From positions 1-7,521 of the forward strand of contig DXOJ01000775.1 of assembly GCA_019412865.1 (NCBI GenBank): a stretch of DNA of 7,521 nucleotides, given 5' to 3'. A model generated the notes under the pieces. That model made no database searches. It was not told where the DNA came from and saw only the letters and a program-made list of their open reading frames with translations. The translations under genes and the position numbers were made by a program. Source of the DNA: Bacteroides sp. Lineage in GTDB: Bacteria; Bacteroidota; Bacteroidia; Bacteroidales; Bacteroidaceae. How positions within the stretch are numbered: the first letter of the stretch is position 1; every line of letters starts with the position of its first letter. Below, one piece after another: positions 1-7,302 of the stretch.

Positions 1-3000
1 GTTCGCAGTCGCACAAACCTATAGCGTGAAGTACAACGACCAAAGCGTTGAGCTAGTAATTCGTGACTTACGCAAACGTACAGGCTATGAGTTCGTTTAT
101 CAAAAACAAGTGATTGAGGAGGCTCCTCACATTACGGGCTATTTCAAAGACATGACATTGCAGCAGTTGCTCAACCGCATTTTTCTCAATGAGGCAAGTA
201 TTGACTACGAGATTGTGAAGCAGACCATCGTCTTGAAAAAGATGAATCCTGACGATGACTTTTATTTTAAAAGCAATGTGACCGGTATGGTGACCGACGA
301 GAACGATGAGCCGTTGGTGGGCGTATCGGTGATGCAACGAAGTACAAAAAATGGTGTTGCTACCGATGTGGATGGCGCCTTCTCGCTTTTGGTGGAGGGG
401 AAGAACCCTTCGGTAGAGGTGAGCTACGTGGGCTACAAGAAGAAGAATGTAACGATAAACCGCAAGATGCCTTTCTTTGTAGTAAAGCTACAGCCGGATG
501 AAACTATTCTTGACGAGGTACTTGTGACGGGTTTCCAAAACATCAAGCGTGAGAGTGCGGTAGGAGCTTATCAGACTATTCATTCGAAAGATTTGGATGA
601 CTATTTTACAAACGACGTGGCTTCGCGTTTGGAGGGGAAGGTACCCGGGCTGGTGTCATACAACAATGGAAATGGGAAAAATGGCGAAGATGCGTTGGTA
701 ATCCGTGGCGCAGGGTCGTTTAATGCGCGTACCAGTCCGCTGGTCGTGGTAGACGGGCTTCCCATTGAGGGTTCGCTGGAAACGGTAAATTCCTATGATA
801 TTGAAACCATCAATGTGTTGAAAGATGCTTCGGCTGCCAGTATCTATGGTGCGCGGGCTTCAAATGGCGTGATTGTTATTACAACCAAGCGAGCGCACAA
901 AGACAGAATCTCGGTAGATTTTAATGCCGATCTCACCATTTCCGAAAATCAAAGCTATAGCAACCGTCGATGGGCCAACGCTTCACAGTATCTTGATGTG
1001 GAGGAGGCCAACTTCAACTATGTGAGCAACGATGCCAATCTTTACAACGGACTTTTGGGACAGTATAATGCAAGACCTTCTGCGCTGTCGCCTGCTGCTC
1101 GGCTGATGTTGCGGCACAAATTGGGCGAAGTGAGCGATGCCCACTATGCTGCTACTATGAACCAGTGGCGGCAAAATGATTACCGCCGTGAGTGGCAGGA
1201 TGCTATGGAACGGCAGCAGATACAGCATCAGTATAATTTAGCCTTTCGCACACAAGGTAAGCGCATCAACTCGAACATTGTGCTCAACTATACAGGTGAT
1301 AATCTGGGACGTGTGAATGAAAGCAAGAACTCTTTTAGGGCTAGCTATAACGGAGAAATGGATGTGACCAAATGGCTCGACCTCTCTTTTGGGGTAAATC
1401 TTATTAGTGAGCGTTCAAAAACGCATGCTTCGGGTGCAAACCTTTATAACGACATCAACAGCTTTGCACCTTATATGAGTATGCGTAATGCCGATGGATC
1501 GGTAGCTGCTATGGAGGCAGCCACTTATCTTGGTGAGGAGTCGCTCGGCAACTCGTCGTTAGGACTGAAGGATGAAAGCTATAATTTGCTCAATGAGACG
1601 AACCTGAATTTTAGTCGTGAACGTCGTAACAACATCCGCTCCTATGTGCATGCTTCTTTCCACATTCTGCCCGAATTGGTTCTGTCTACCAAGTTTCAAT
1701 ATGAAGACATCATCTACAAAGACGAAACCTATTTGGAGGGACAGAGTTACTATATGCGCCACCTCTACAACCTTGCCACAAGCGATGGCGTGCATCATTT
1801 GCCCGAAGGCGGTATGCTCTCTACCAACAACCAAAATGGCGATTATTACACTTTTCGTGTGCAGGGCAACTATGCAAGGACTTTTGCCGAAAAGCATGCG
1901 GTAGAGGCAATTGTCGGCTTTGAATATCGCCAGACCCATAACCGTTATGCCAAAAACGTGCTCTTGGGATACGATGACCAAACGCAGACCAATATGAATC
2001 ACCTTATCAACTTTTATGATTTAAACCAGTTGCAATCGAGTGATTTGGGCACTTCTTATTCACCTGCCGGTGCTTTGCCTTCCGAAGAAGATTTTAAGAC
2101 GCAAGATGTCTTGCATCGTTTCTATTCGCTTTATGCCAATGCAAACTATACCTACGACTCGCGCTATGCCGCCCAGTTCAGCTATCGTGTAGACAAGACC
2201 GACCTTTTTGGCGCAGATCCAAAATATAGAGGACGTCCGCTTTGGTCGGCAGGTGCAAGCTGGAATCTACAGAACGAAGATTTCATGAAAGGTCTGAAGT
2301 GGATTGACGTATTGAAACTTCGCGCCAGCTATGGACTCACCGGAAACATAGACCAAAGCGTTTCTTCTTACCTGACTGCTGCCATTGCTGTCAACGATAT
2401 CAACAGCAGTAAGGGAGCTACTCTCAACACACCGCCCAACGACCAGCTGCGCTGGGAAAAAACAGCTAGCTGGAATGTAGGGGTAGACTTTTCTTTCATC
2501 GGCAACAGACTTAGTGGTGGCATTGATTGGTATTATAAAAAGAGTACCGACTTGCTTTCGCTTACTGACATTGACCCTACAACGGGTTGGACTTCGCTCA
2601 CCATCAACAACGGAAAAGCACGTAACACGGGTGTCGAACTTCAACTCAATGGTGTCATCCTGGATGCCAGAACCACTAACGACGTGGGATTGAATGTCTC
2701 CTTGGGTATTGCGCACAATAGTAACAAGATACTAAAGGTGGACCATGCTGCTTCATCGGGTTACGAGGCACTCAATACCATGCATCAAGGAGATCCGATA
2801 AATGCTCTTTATTCTTACCGCTTTGCCGGAATGCAGACTGATGAGAGTGGGGTGCAGGCTTATGGATGGTACGATGCAAAGGGGAATGTTCATGCAACCG
2901 ACGTACAGAATGGTGAGTTTACCACTGCTGATGTTGTTTATTCGGGTTCGCTTGATCCAAAAATCAATATTACTTTCTCACCGGAAATTACGTGGAAGGG

Positions 3001-3460
3001 CTTCTCGCTTTCGGCTATGTTTGCTTACTATGGCGGACACGTGATGCGTGCCGCCATGGAAGATTGGACTTACGGTGGTTCACAATACGGATACGGCAAC
3101 TTAGAAGAACCTATGCCTTCGGCATTTGCCAACTACTGGACGGCTACCGACAAAAACACAGGCATTGCTAACGGTTGTACCAGCTTGAGTACCATCGGAA
3201 ATCCTTATTACATTGACCAAACGGTGGTGAAGGCCGACTTTATGAAGCTCCGTTACATCGTGCTGGGTTATAATTTCCCAAAGAAGATGTGCAAGAAACT
3301 TGGCATTGGCAGTATGCGTCTGCGCGCGCAAATGAACAATGTGGCCAAGTGGGTACGTAACGACTTAGGCATAGACCCCGAAGCCGTTGACCCCTATTCG
3401 GGCTATGCTATAGCTAAACCTCGTAAGAGTTATGTAATGAGTTTGAGTGTGAATTTTTAA
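1..3460 (+). CDS. SusC/RagA-family TonB-dependent outer membrane transporter, STN-domain subtype (5' partial)
   Basis: Outer-membrane beta-barrel that imports a ligand captured by its SusD partner, powered by TonB. The reading frame is open to the left edge. The GTG at 26 is an internal valine: codons before it read FAVAQTYS, like a signal-peptide end, so the true start lies upstream. Counting from that valine as residue 1: STN domain about 1-71; carboxypeptidase-regulatory-like domain about 85-157 (GMVTDENDEPLVGV, then SYVGYKK); Ton-box-like LDEVLVTG at 162-169; plug about 170-290 with VVVDGLPIEG and the SusC signature LKDASAASIYGARASNG starting at 265; then the barrel. Family motifs recur late: LKLRASYGLTGN (763-774), MKLRYIVLGYNFP (1073-1085), IDPE (1116), and a terminal Phe at 1144, typical of barrel proteins. 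At least 1152 residues lie in the window, within the normal range for STN-type members. In this family the STN domain usually signals to a FecR-like anti-sigma factor. Family assignment is secure; the substrate is unknown. Confidence 0.96.
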   Translation, partial: FAVAQTYSVKYNDQSVELVIRDLRKRTGYEFVYQKQVIEEAPHITGYFKDMTLQQLLNRIFLNEASIDYEIVKQTIVLKKMNPDDDFYFKSNVTGMVTDENDEPLVGVSVMQRSTKNGVATDVDGAFSLLVEGKNPSVEVSYVGYKKKNVTINRKMPFFVVKLQPDETILDEVLVTGFQNIKRESAVGAYQTIHSKDLDDYFTNDVASRLEGKVPGLVSYNNGNGKNGEDALVIRGAGSFNARTSPLVVVDGLPIEGSLETVNSYDIETINVLKDASAASIYGARASNGVIVITTKRAHKDRISVDFNADLTISENQSYSNRRWANASQYLDVEEANFNYVSNDANLYNGLLGQYNARPSALSPAARLMLRHKLGEVSDAHYAATMNQWRQNDYRREWQDAMERQQIQHQYNLAFRTQGKRINSNIVLNYTGDNLGRVNESKNSFRASYNGEMDVTKWLDLSFGVNLISERSKTHASGANLYNDINSFAPYMSMRNADGSVAAMEAATYLGEESLGNSSLGLKDESYNLLNETNLNFSRERRNNIRSYVHASFHILPELVLSTKFQYEDIIYKDETYLEGQSYYMRHLYNLATSDGVHHLPEGGMLSTNNQNGDYYTFRVQGNYARTFAEKHAVEAIVGFEYRQTHNRYAKNVLLGYDDQTQTNMNHLINFYDLNQLQSSDLGTSYSPAGALPSEEDFKTQDVLHRFYSLYANANYTYDSRYAAQFSYRVDKTDLFGADPKYRGRPLWSAGASWNLQNEDFMKGLKWIDVLKLRASYGLTGNIDQSVSSYLTAAIAVNDINSSKGATLNTPPNDQLRWEKTASWNVGVDFSFIGNRLSGGIDWYYKKSTDLLSLTDIDPTTGWTSLTINNGKARNTGVELQLNGVILDARTTNDVGLNVSLGIAHNSNKILKVDHAASSGYEALNTMHQGDPINALYSYRFAGMQTDESGVQAYGWYDAKGNVHATDVQNGEFTTADVVYSGSLDPKINITFSPEITWKGFSLSAMFAYYGGHVMRAAMEDWTYGGSQYGYGNLEEPMPSAFANYWTATDKNTGIANGCTSLSTIGNPYYIDQTVVKADFMKLRYIVLGYNFPKKMCKKLGIGSMRLRAQMNNVAKWVRNDLGIDPEAVDPYSGYAIAKPRKSYVMSLSVNF

Positions 3461-3472
3461 AATACGGAAACA

Positions 3473-5095
3473 ATGAAAACAAATCGATTTCAAGGCTTTA
3501 AGACTCTTTTGGTTTTGCCTTTGAGCCTCTTCGCCCTTTTATTTATATCGGGTTGCGACAGTCAACTCGACATCGTTCCCAAAGGACAGTCTACACTTTC
3601 CACGGTGGATGATTTGGAGATGCTTCTCAATAATAATCTCTCAATAGGGGTAGCTTACACCGATCTCGGCATCGTATGTAACGAAACGCTGGGGCAATCA
3701 ATCAATGTGCCTACCGAGCTGTCGCAAACCAATACGTTAAACTATGCCATGCTGGCATGGGACGAAGCGGTAGACCGAGCAAGTTTGTCCCTCACCGACG
3801 ACCGCTACAACAACGGCTATAAGTTTATCAATTACATGAACACCCTTATCGAAAAAATGTCCGATGCTTCAGGAAGCGACTCCAAGAAGAAGGCTCTTAT
3901 AGCCGAGGCTCATGTAATGAGGGCTTATCTGCATTGGTTGCTCGTCAACATCTATGCAAAACAATACGATGAGGCCACAGCGCAAACCGATGGAGGTATA
4001 GCTTACGTGACAGACCTTAACCTTACTGACACCAAGCAGAAGCAGACGGTGGCAAAGGTGTATGAGAATATCCTAGCCGACTGTAGCGACGAATACATTG
4101 ATGCTCTGCCCCTGCAAAACAACGATGTGCTGCGTGCCGACCAAGCATGGGGCAATGCCGTTCGTGCCAAGGTGCTGATGCAGATGAAGCGTTATGCCGA
4201 TGCGTTGCCTTATGCTCGAAAGGCGGTAGAGTTGCGTCCCGAAATAGAAGACCGTTCGTCAGTGCTTACCAATCTTGATTATTTCAACCAACGCCAAAAC
4301 ACCAATAATTTGTTGTATTCCGGAATTATATTCTTTACCTGCACTATCTCGCCTGAAACCGTGGCACTCTTTGAAAAAGGCGACTATGTGAAAGATTATG
4401 CTTTTGCCAACGGGCAAACGTCTATGGGTGGAGGAGATGATGACGGTGACGACTACGACGACGATGAGGACTACGACGACGATGAAGAAGTATACAACGC
4501 AAAGTGCGAAGCCATTGTTGCAAAGGTAAAAGCCTTCAATCTTATGGCTATGGATGAAGAAATGGGCGATGGCAACGATGAAGAAGACGAGTACATGCCT
4601 CTCAATGCTGCTAACCCGAGTTGGAGTTCTCTTTATGGTATGATGCTTTCGGGAGTCATAGGCTCAGAAATGTATTTCAGCATGAATAGCTATGTCAACA
4701 GTTATGGCATCACCACCGATCGTATGTATTACACGCTGGCCGAATGTTTGATTCGTACCCGTTCGATTGAAGAGGGGATGGCGCAAATCAATCAAGTGCG
4801 AACCTATCGCATTCACCCCGACTATTACACCCCTCTTTCGGCTACTACCGAAGCGGAGGCAATGGAGACGCTGCGCAATGCCAAATGGATAGAATGTATA
4901 GGAACCTACGAAAACTTTTTTGACAGCAAGCGTTGGAACACGGAAGAGGCTTACAAACGCACTCTTAACCGGACCATTATGGATATGACAGGTGAGGTGA
5001 AAACTTTCTCACTTGCTCCGGATAGTAAATTATGGGTGTTCCCCTTCCCGCAAAACGCTGTCAGACTAAATCCAACTTTAACTCAAAATTATTAA
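3473..5095 (+). CDS. SusD/RagB-family surface lipoprotein with acidic insert
   Basis: Ligand-binding lid of the SusC-SusD import complex, expected on the outer leaflet of the outer membrane. It has a lipoprotein signal: basic start, hydrophobic stretch 11-25, lipobox ISGC with the modified Cys at 28, then the LDIVPKG segment common in SusD proteins. TPR-like helices follow: AEAHVMRAYLHWLLVNIYA (144-162) and a second at about 226-254. The C-terminal part has RMYYTLAECLIRTRS (from 417) and ends in the family pattern WVFPFP (521-526) then NPTLTQNY. Its 540 residues are a usual length. The odd part is residues 319-376: after a GGG, residues 322-339 are 15/18 Asp or Glu, and 361-373 are 9/13 acidic. 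The insert lies just before the C-terminal family region; it may bind cations or basic ligands, which is inference. The ATG is 12 nt after the SusC stop, with no Shine-Dalgarno, and is the only start giving a complete signal peptide. Co-transcription with the transporter is very likely. Confidence 0.95.
   Translation: MKTNRFQGFKTLLVLPLSLFALLFISGCDSQLDIVPKGQSTLSTVDDLEMLLNNNLSIGVAYTDLGIVCNETLGQSINVPTELSQTNTLNYAMLAWDEAVDRASLSLTDDRYNNGYKFINYMNTLIEKMSDASGSDSKKKALIAEAHVMRAYLHWLLVNIYAKQYDEATAQTDGGIAYVTDLNLTDTKQKQTVAKVYENILADCSDEYIDALPLQNNDVLRADQAWGNAVRAKVLMQMKRYADALPYARKAVELRPEIEDRSSVLTNLDYFNQRQNTNNLLYSGIIFFTCTISPETVALFEKGDYVKDYAFANGQTSMGGGDDDGDDYDDDEDYDDDEEVYNAKCEAIVAKVKAFNLMAMDEEMGDGNDEEDEYMPLNAANPSWSSLYGMMLSGVIGSEMYFSMNSYVNSYGITTDRMYYTLAECLIRTRSIEEGMAQINQVRTYRIHPDYYTPLSATTEAEAMETLRNAKWIECIGTYENFFDSKRWNTEEAYKRTLNRTIMDMTGEVKTFSLAPDSKLWVFPFPQNAVRLNPTLTQNY
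4451..4486 (+). repeat. 18-bp tandem duplication inside the SusD-like gene
   Basis: Two adjacent 18-bp units, 4451-4468 and 4469-4486, read GACTACGACGACGATGAG and GACTACGACGACGATGAA, differing only at the last base. Each encodes DYDDDE, so the duplication preserves the reading frame and builds the core of the acidic segment. The near identity suggests recent expansion by slippage, and copy number could vary between strains. Confidence 0.85.
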
Positions 5096-5096
5096 T

Positions 5097-6497
5097 ATGA
5101 AAACTTTCCCGCGTTTAGCATTATTGCTCTGCATGGCATTTGCCTCTACAATGGCTCATGCTCAACTTCTTACAATCTCCGTGTCTGATACGACCGGATT
5201 GTCTAATGGTATGATTTTAGCACCAGGTGGTGATTTTCAACCACTGACTTTTGTAAATAAAAAATTGTCTTATGATCGTGATAAGCTGAAGCCTTTTACC
5301 ACCGTTTCCATCCTATCGCCTAGTGGCTTTATGTTTAGTGCTGTGGTAGAACCGGGACAGACTCTACAGATGAAATTGTCAAAGAAAGGCGATCTCTGGA
5401 AAGCCGATTACAAAGGTAAAAACAGGGATGCCTGTGTTTTTCAAAACGAGTTTGGGCGCATGAGTGCCCGCGGATGGGAAAACATTGAATTCGATGAATA
5501 TGGCGAAGAGGTCCTGACCTTTAAAAAATCGTTTGACTTTGACACGGAGTCGGCCCGTGTAGACAAGCAATATGCGCTCTGCAAGAAATTGGCTGCTAAG
5601 ATTCAGCCGGTCGAATTGAGTCAGGAATATCTGAAAAAGGTGGAGGCAACTCTTCTTTCAAGTCGATTTGCGATGGCGAATGCACGGGAGCAAATGGCTG
5701 GGCGTGATCCCATGAAAAGTGCTTCCGTACAAGCTATTTTAAAGCAAGTCAATCCCAATAGCGAAGACGAGAATGAACGTGGCTTGACTGTTCCTTTCCT
5801 TAAATCAAAACTGTCAACTACAAAAGAAGACCTTGACCAAACGGCTTATGGCATTGAGTTTGCACAGACGATAGATAAATATGTGAGTAATGAGAAGATA
5901 CGGCACATTCTATTCAACGAATTGGCTTCGTCTATGTTCAACACGGATGGCAGTAAGCATACTCTCGATATAGATAAGTTCTGGAGTGTCTATACAAAGC
6001 TGGCCGATCAAGAATTGATAACCTATTATCAGGATGCAATTGATTCGCATCATGCCACCACAAGCGGGGCCATTTGTCCTGATGAGAGCTTTGTGGATTT
6101 GCAGGGTAACAAACACTTGCTTTCTGAATTTTTCAACAAAGGCAAGTATCTCTTTATTGATATATGGGCCACGTGGTGTATCCCCTGCTGTGCTGAGATT
6201 CCTTTTGTAGAAAAGCATGTTCAGCATTACAAAGACAATGATAAGATTCAGTTTATCTCGATAAGCATCGACCACAATCATGAGGCGTGGAAAAAGAAAC
6301 TCAAAAAAGACAATCCACAGTGGCAGCAGTTCATTTCCTCAAACAAAGAAGAAATAAACAAACTGATGAAAGATTGGGGTATCATGGGCATTCCTCGTTT
6401 TGTGATTATCAGTCCGGATGGAACTATCAATCAGGCATCCGCCTTTCGTCCAAGCGACGATAAATTCTATGAGTTATTGGATGCCATTATTCATTAA
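5097..6497 (+). CDS. Exported TlpA-like thioredoxin-fold protein
   Basis: Probable periplasmic thiol-disulfide oxidoreductase. The N-terminus is a type I signal peptide: MKTFPR, hydrophobic LALLLCMAFAS, and likely cleavage after AHA at 20-22. Cys12 lies in the hydrophobic core without a small residue before it, so it is not a lipobox. Residues about 23-320 are unassigned: a beta-rich first part that might resemble the DUF4369-type domains often fused to such thioredoxins, then a charged, helix-rich middle. The thioredoxin domain runs from about C327 (CPDESFVDLQGN) to the end. It shows FIDIWATWCIPCC with C361 and C364 as the CXXC pair, an extra C365, an acidic E367 as in TlpA/ResA proteins, and the cis-proline in GIPRF at P433. 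The ATG comes 1 nt after the SusD stop codon, implying translational coupling. Fold and export are well supported; direction of the redox reaction and partner are unknown. Reducing disulfides in imported ligand or in the transporter complex is inference. Confidence 0.9.
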   Translation: MKTFPRLALLLCMAFASTMAHAQLLTISVSDTTGLSNGMILAPGGDFQPLTFVNKKLSYDRDKLKPFTTVSILSPSGFMFSAVVEPGQTLQMKLSKKGDLWKADYKGKNRDACVFQNEFGRMSARGWENIEFDEYGEEVLTFKKSFDFDTESARVDKQYALCKKLAAKIQPVELSQEYLKKVEATLLSSRFAMANAREQMAGRDPMKSASVQAILKQVNPNSEDENERGLTVPFLKSKLSTTKEDLDQTAYGIEFAQTIDKYVSNEKIRHILFNELASSMFNTDGSKHTLDIDKFWSVYTKLADQELITYYQDAIDSHHATTSGAICPDESFVDLQGNKHLLSEFFNKGKYLFIDIWATWCIPCCAEIPFVEKHVQHYKDNDKIQFISISIDHNHEAWKKKLKKDNPQWQQFISSNKEEINKLMKDWGIMGIPRFVIISPDGTINQASAFRPSDDKFYELLDAIIH

Positions 6498-6500
6498 GTC

Positions 6501-6553
6501 CACATCAGAAGCCTCTTTTGCGTGATTAGAATGCCCAAGAGGCTTCTGATGTG
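6501..6553 (+). terminator. Perfect 17-bp hairpin at operon 3' end
   Basis: The arms CACATCAGAAGCCTCTT (6501-6517) and AAGAGGCTTCTGATGTG (6537-6553) are exact reverse complements around a 19-nt loop. The stem begins 4 nt after the TAA of the thioredoxin-like gene. Position and stem strength suggest a transcription end or an mRNA 3'-protecting structure. No T-run follows on either strand (plus strand continues with AAAATGC), so it is not a textbook intrinsic terminator. Confidence 0.55.
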
Positions 6554-6983
6554 AAAATGCTAAACCAAGGATCGTTGTATATAGGATTGATGAAAGTCTA
6601 AGGATGATGGTGAGGCATACCTCCTGACTTTATCCATTTGTTCCTCCGTTTTCTTACAAATCATCTCCTTTAGTCCGTCAGTTCAAGAAGCGTTTTGATG
6701 GTTCGATTGTAATCAGTCCGAAATATAGCCTTGTCATGGGGCAGCCTGTTTCCGGTAAATCTATTTATACGGCATCCATTCGGGGCTTCGTCAGTTGAAT
6801 GTTGAAGAATCAGGTTCGCCCTTTCACCTTGTCCGCAACCTGTTGATTATGATAGAGATATGGGTGAATGCGAATGCGAAAAGAGCGTTCTTTCAGCTTT
6901 CGCCCCTTTCACCTGTTTCTCCATCTTTATCGCCTTCGGATTTAGGATGATGAGCAAGCCTGTATGGTCAGCTTGATGGATAT
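6554..6983. other. Non-coding stretch, no supported gene
   Basis: I find no coding sequence here. Stop codons are frequent in most frames. The longest open stretches are a plus-strand run of 56 codons (6628-6795) and an opposite-strand run of about 65 codons over much of the same bases. Neither has a suitable start codon or a recognisable protein motif. Two similar 18-mers, TTCGCCCTTTCACCTTGT (6815-6832) and TTCGCCCCTTTCACCTGT (6899-6916), lie 84 bp apart and differ by the shift of one base. The stretch could be a decayed gene or a dispersed intergenic repeat; the sequence alone does not decide. Confidence 0.5.
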
Positions 6984-7025
6984 ATGGTTGACGTGATGTG
7001 TATTAATGCCTATCACGTCAACCAT
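6984..7025. repeat. Perfect 14-bp inverted repeat at the head of the 22-bp array
   Basis: ATGGTTGACGTGAT (6984-6997) and ATCACGTCAACCAT (7012-7025) are exact reverse complements separated by 14 nt. The right arm is the second half of repeat unit 1 plus the first two bases of unit 2; the loop holds that unit's ATTAAT. No T-run follows in either direction, so a terminator role is doubtful. A protein-binding site or a repeat-element end is possible. Confidence 0.7.
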
Positions 7026-7155
7026 TAATACTCGCCCGCCCAACTATTAATACTTGTCATCTCGACTATTAATGGCTGTCGTCTCAACAATTAATACTTG
7101 TCGTCTCAGCAATTAATGCCTGTCCGCCCAACAATTAATGCCTAATTAGTTAACA
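7002..7155. repeat. Array of seven contiguous 22-bp repeats
   Basis: Units start at 7002, 7024, 7046, 7068, 7090, 7112 and 7134, an exact 22-bp period with no spacer. Every unit opens with ATTAAT, which is its own reverse complement. The remaining 16 bases follow roughly RCYTGTCGTCTCAACA, with units 2 and 6 carrying a GCCCAAC variant near the end and unit 7 being the most diverged after GCCT. A decayed eighth copy starts with ATTAGT at 7156. The period is not a multiple of three and frames are interrupted, so it does not encode a repeat protein. Direct repeats spaced about two helical turns can bind a protein on one DNA face, but the role is unknown. Confidence 0.85.
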
Positions 7156-7176
7156 ATTAGTATTCGCTGCGGCATG

Positions 7177-7270
7177 CAAAGCCATAATCATGCTTCTTGT
7201 CACAAAATCATTAGCTTTACGATACCCAAAGCATGGCTTTATGATATCCAAATCATCGCTTATTCCTTTG
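7177..7270. repeat. Degenerate repeats of 22-26 bp with CAAA...GCTT core
   Basis: Four adjoining stretches begin with CAAA at 7177, 7203, 7227 and 7249, and each contains a CAT and then a GCTT 9-15 nt downstream of the CAAA start. The middle two are closest: GCTTTACGATACC in one and GCTTTATGATATC in the next. Lengths are 26, 24, 22 and about 22. The similarity is by eye and modest. It follows directly after the 22-bp array but does not share its ATTAAT hexamer. Confidence 0.4.
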
Positions 7271-7302
7271 TTGAAAAAATTGCGGGTGAAGGAGGACTTG
7301 TC

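Noticed and set aside
26..28. GTG as the start of the SusC-like gene
   Set aside because: The frame is open upstream through position 1, and the upstream codons read like the end of a signal peptide. Starting at 26 would leave an outer-membrane protein without an export signal.
1559..2002. Minus-strand reading frame of 147 codons, and similar ones at 2267-2716 and 5910-6281
   Set aside because: They lie fully inside strongly supported plus-strand genes with recognised families, show no motifs of their own, and have no separate promoter or spacing.
5130..5132. Cys12 of the thioredoxin-like protein as a lipobox cysteine
   Set aside because: The residue before it is Leu, not Gly, Ala or Ser, and it sits within the hydrophobic core. 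A normal signal-peptidase I site (AHA) follows ten residues later.
6628..6795. Open plus-strand stretch of 56 codons (includes RFDGSIVISPKYSLVMGQPV), possible gene remnant
   Set aside because: There is no start codon at its head and no family I recognise. The opposite strand is also open over about the same length. A homology search of this peptide would decide; a clear hit would make it a pseudogene fragment.
7002..7155. CRISPR array
   Set aside because: The repeats are contiguous with no spacers, each unit is only 22 bp and diverged, and no cas gene is present.
7002..7155. Plasmid replication iterons
   Set aside because: The 22-bp period fits, but the units are more diverged than usual iterons and no replication initiator gene is in the window. 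It remains possible only if a rep gene lies just to the right.
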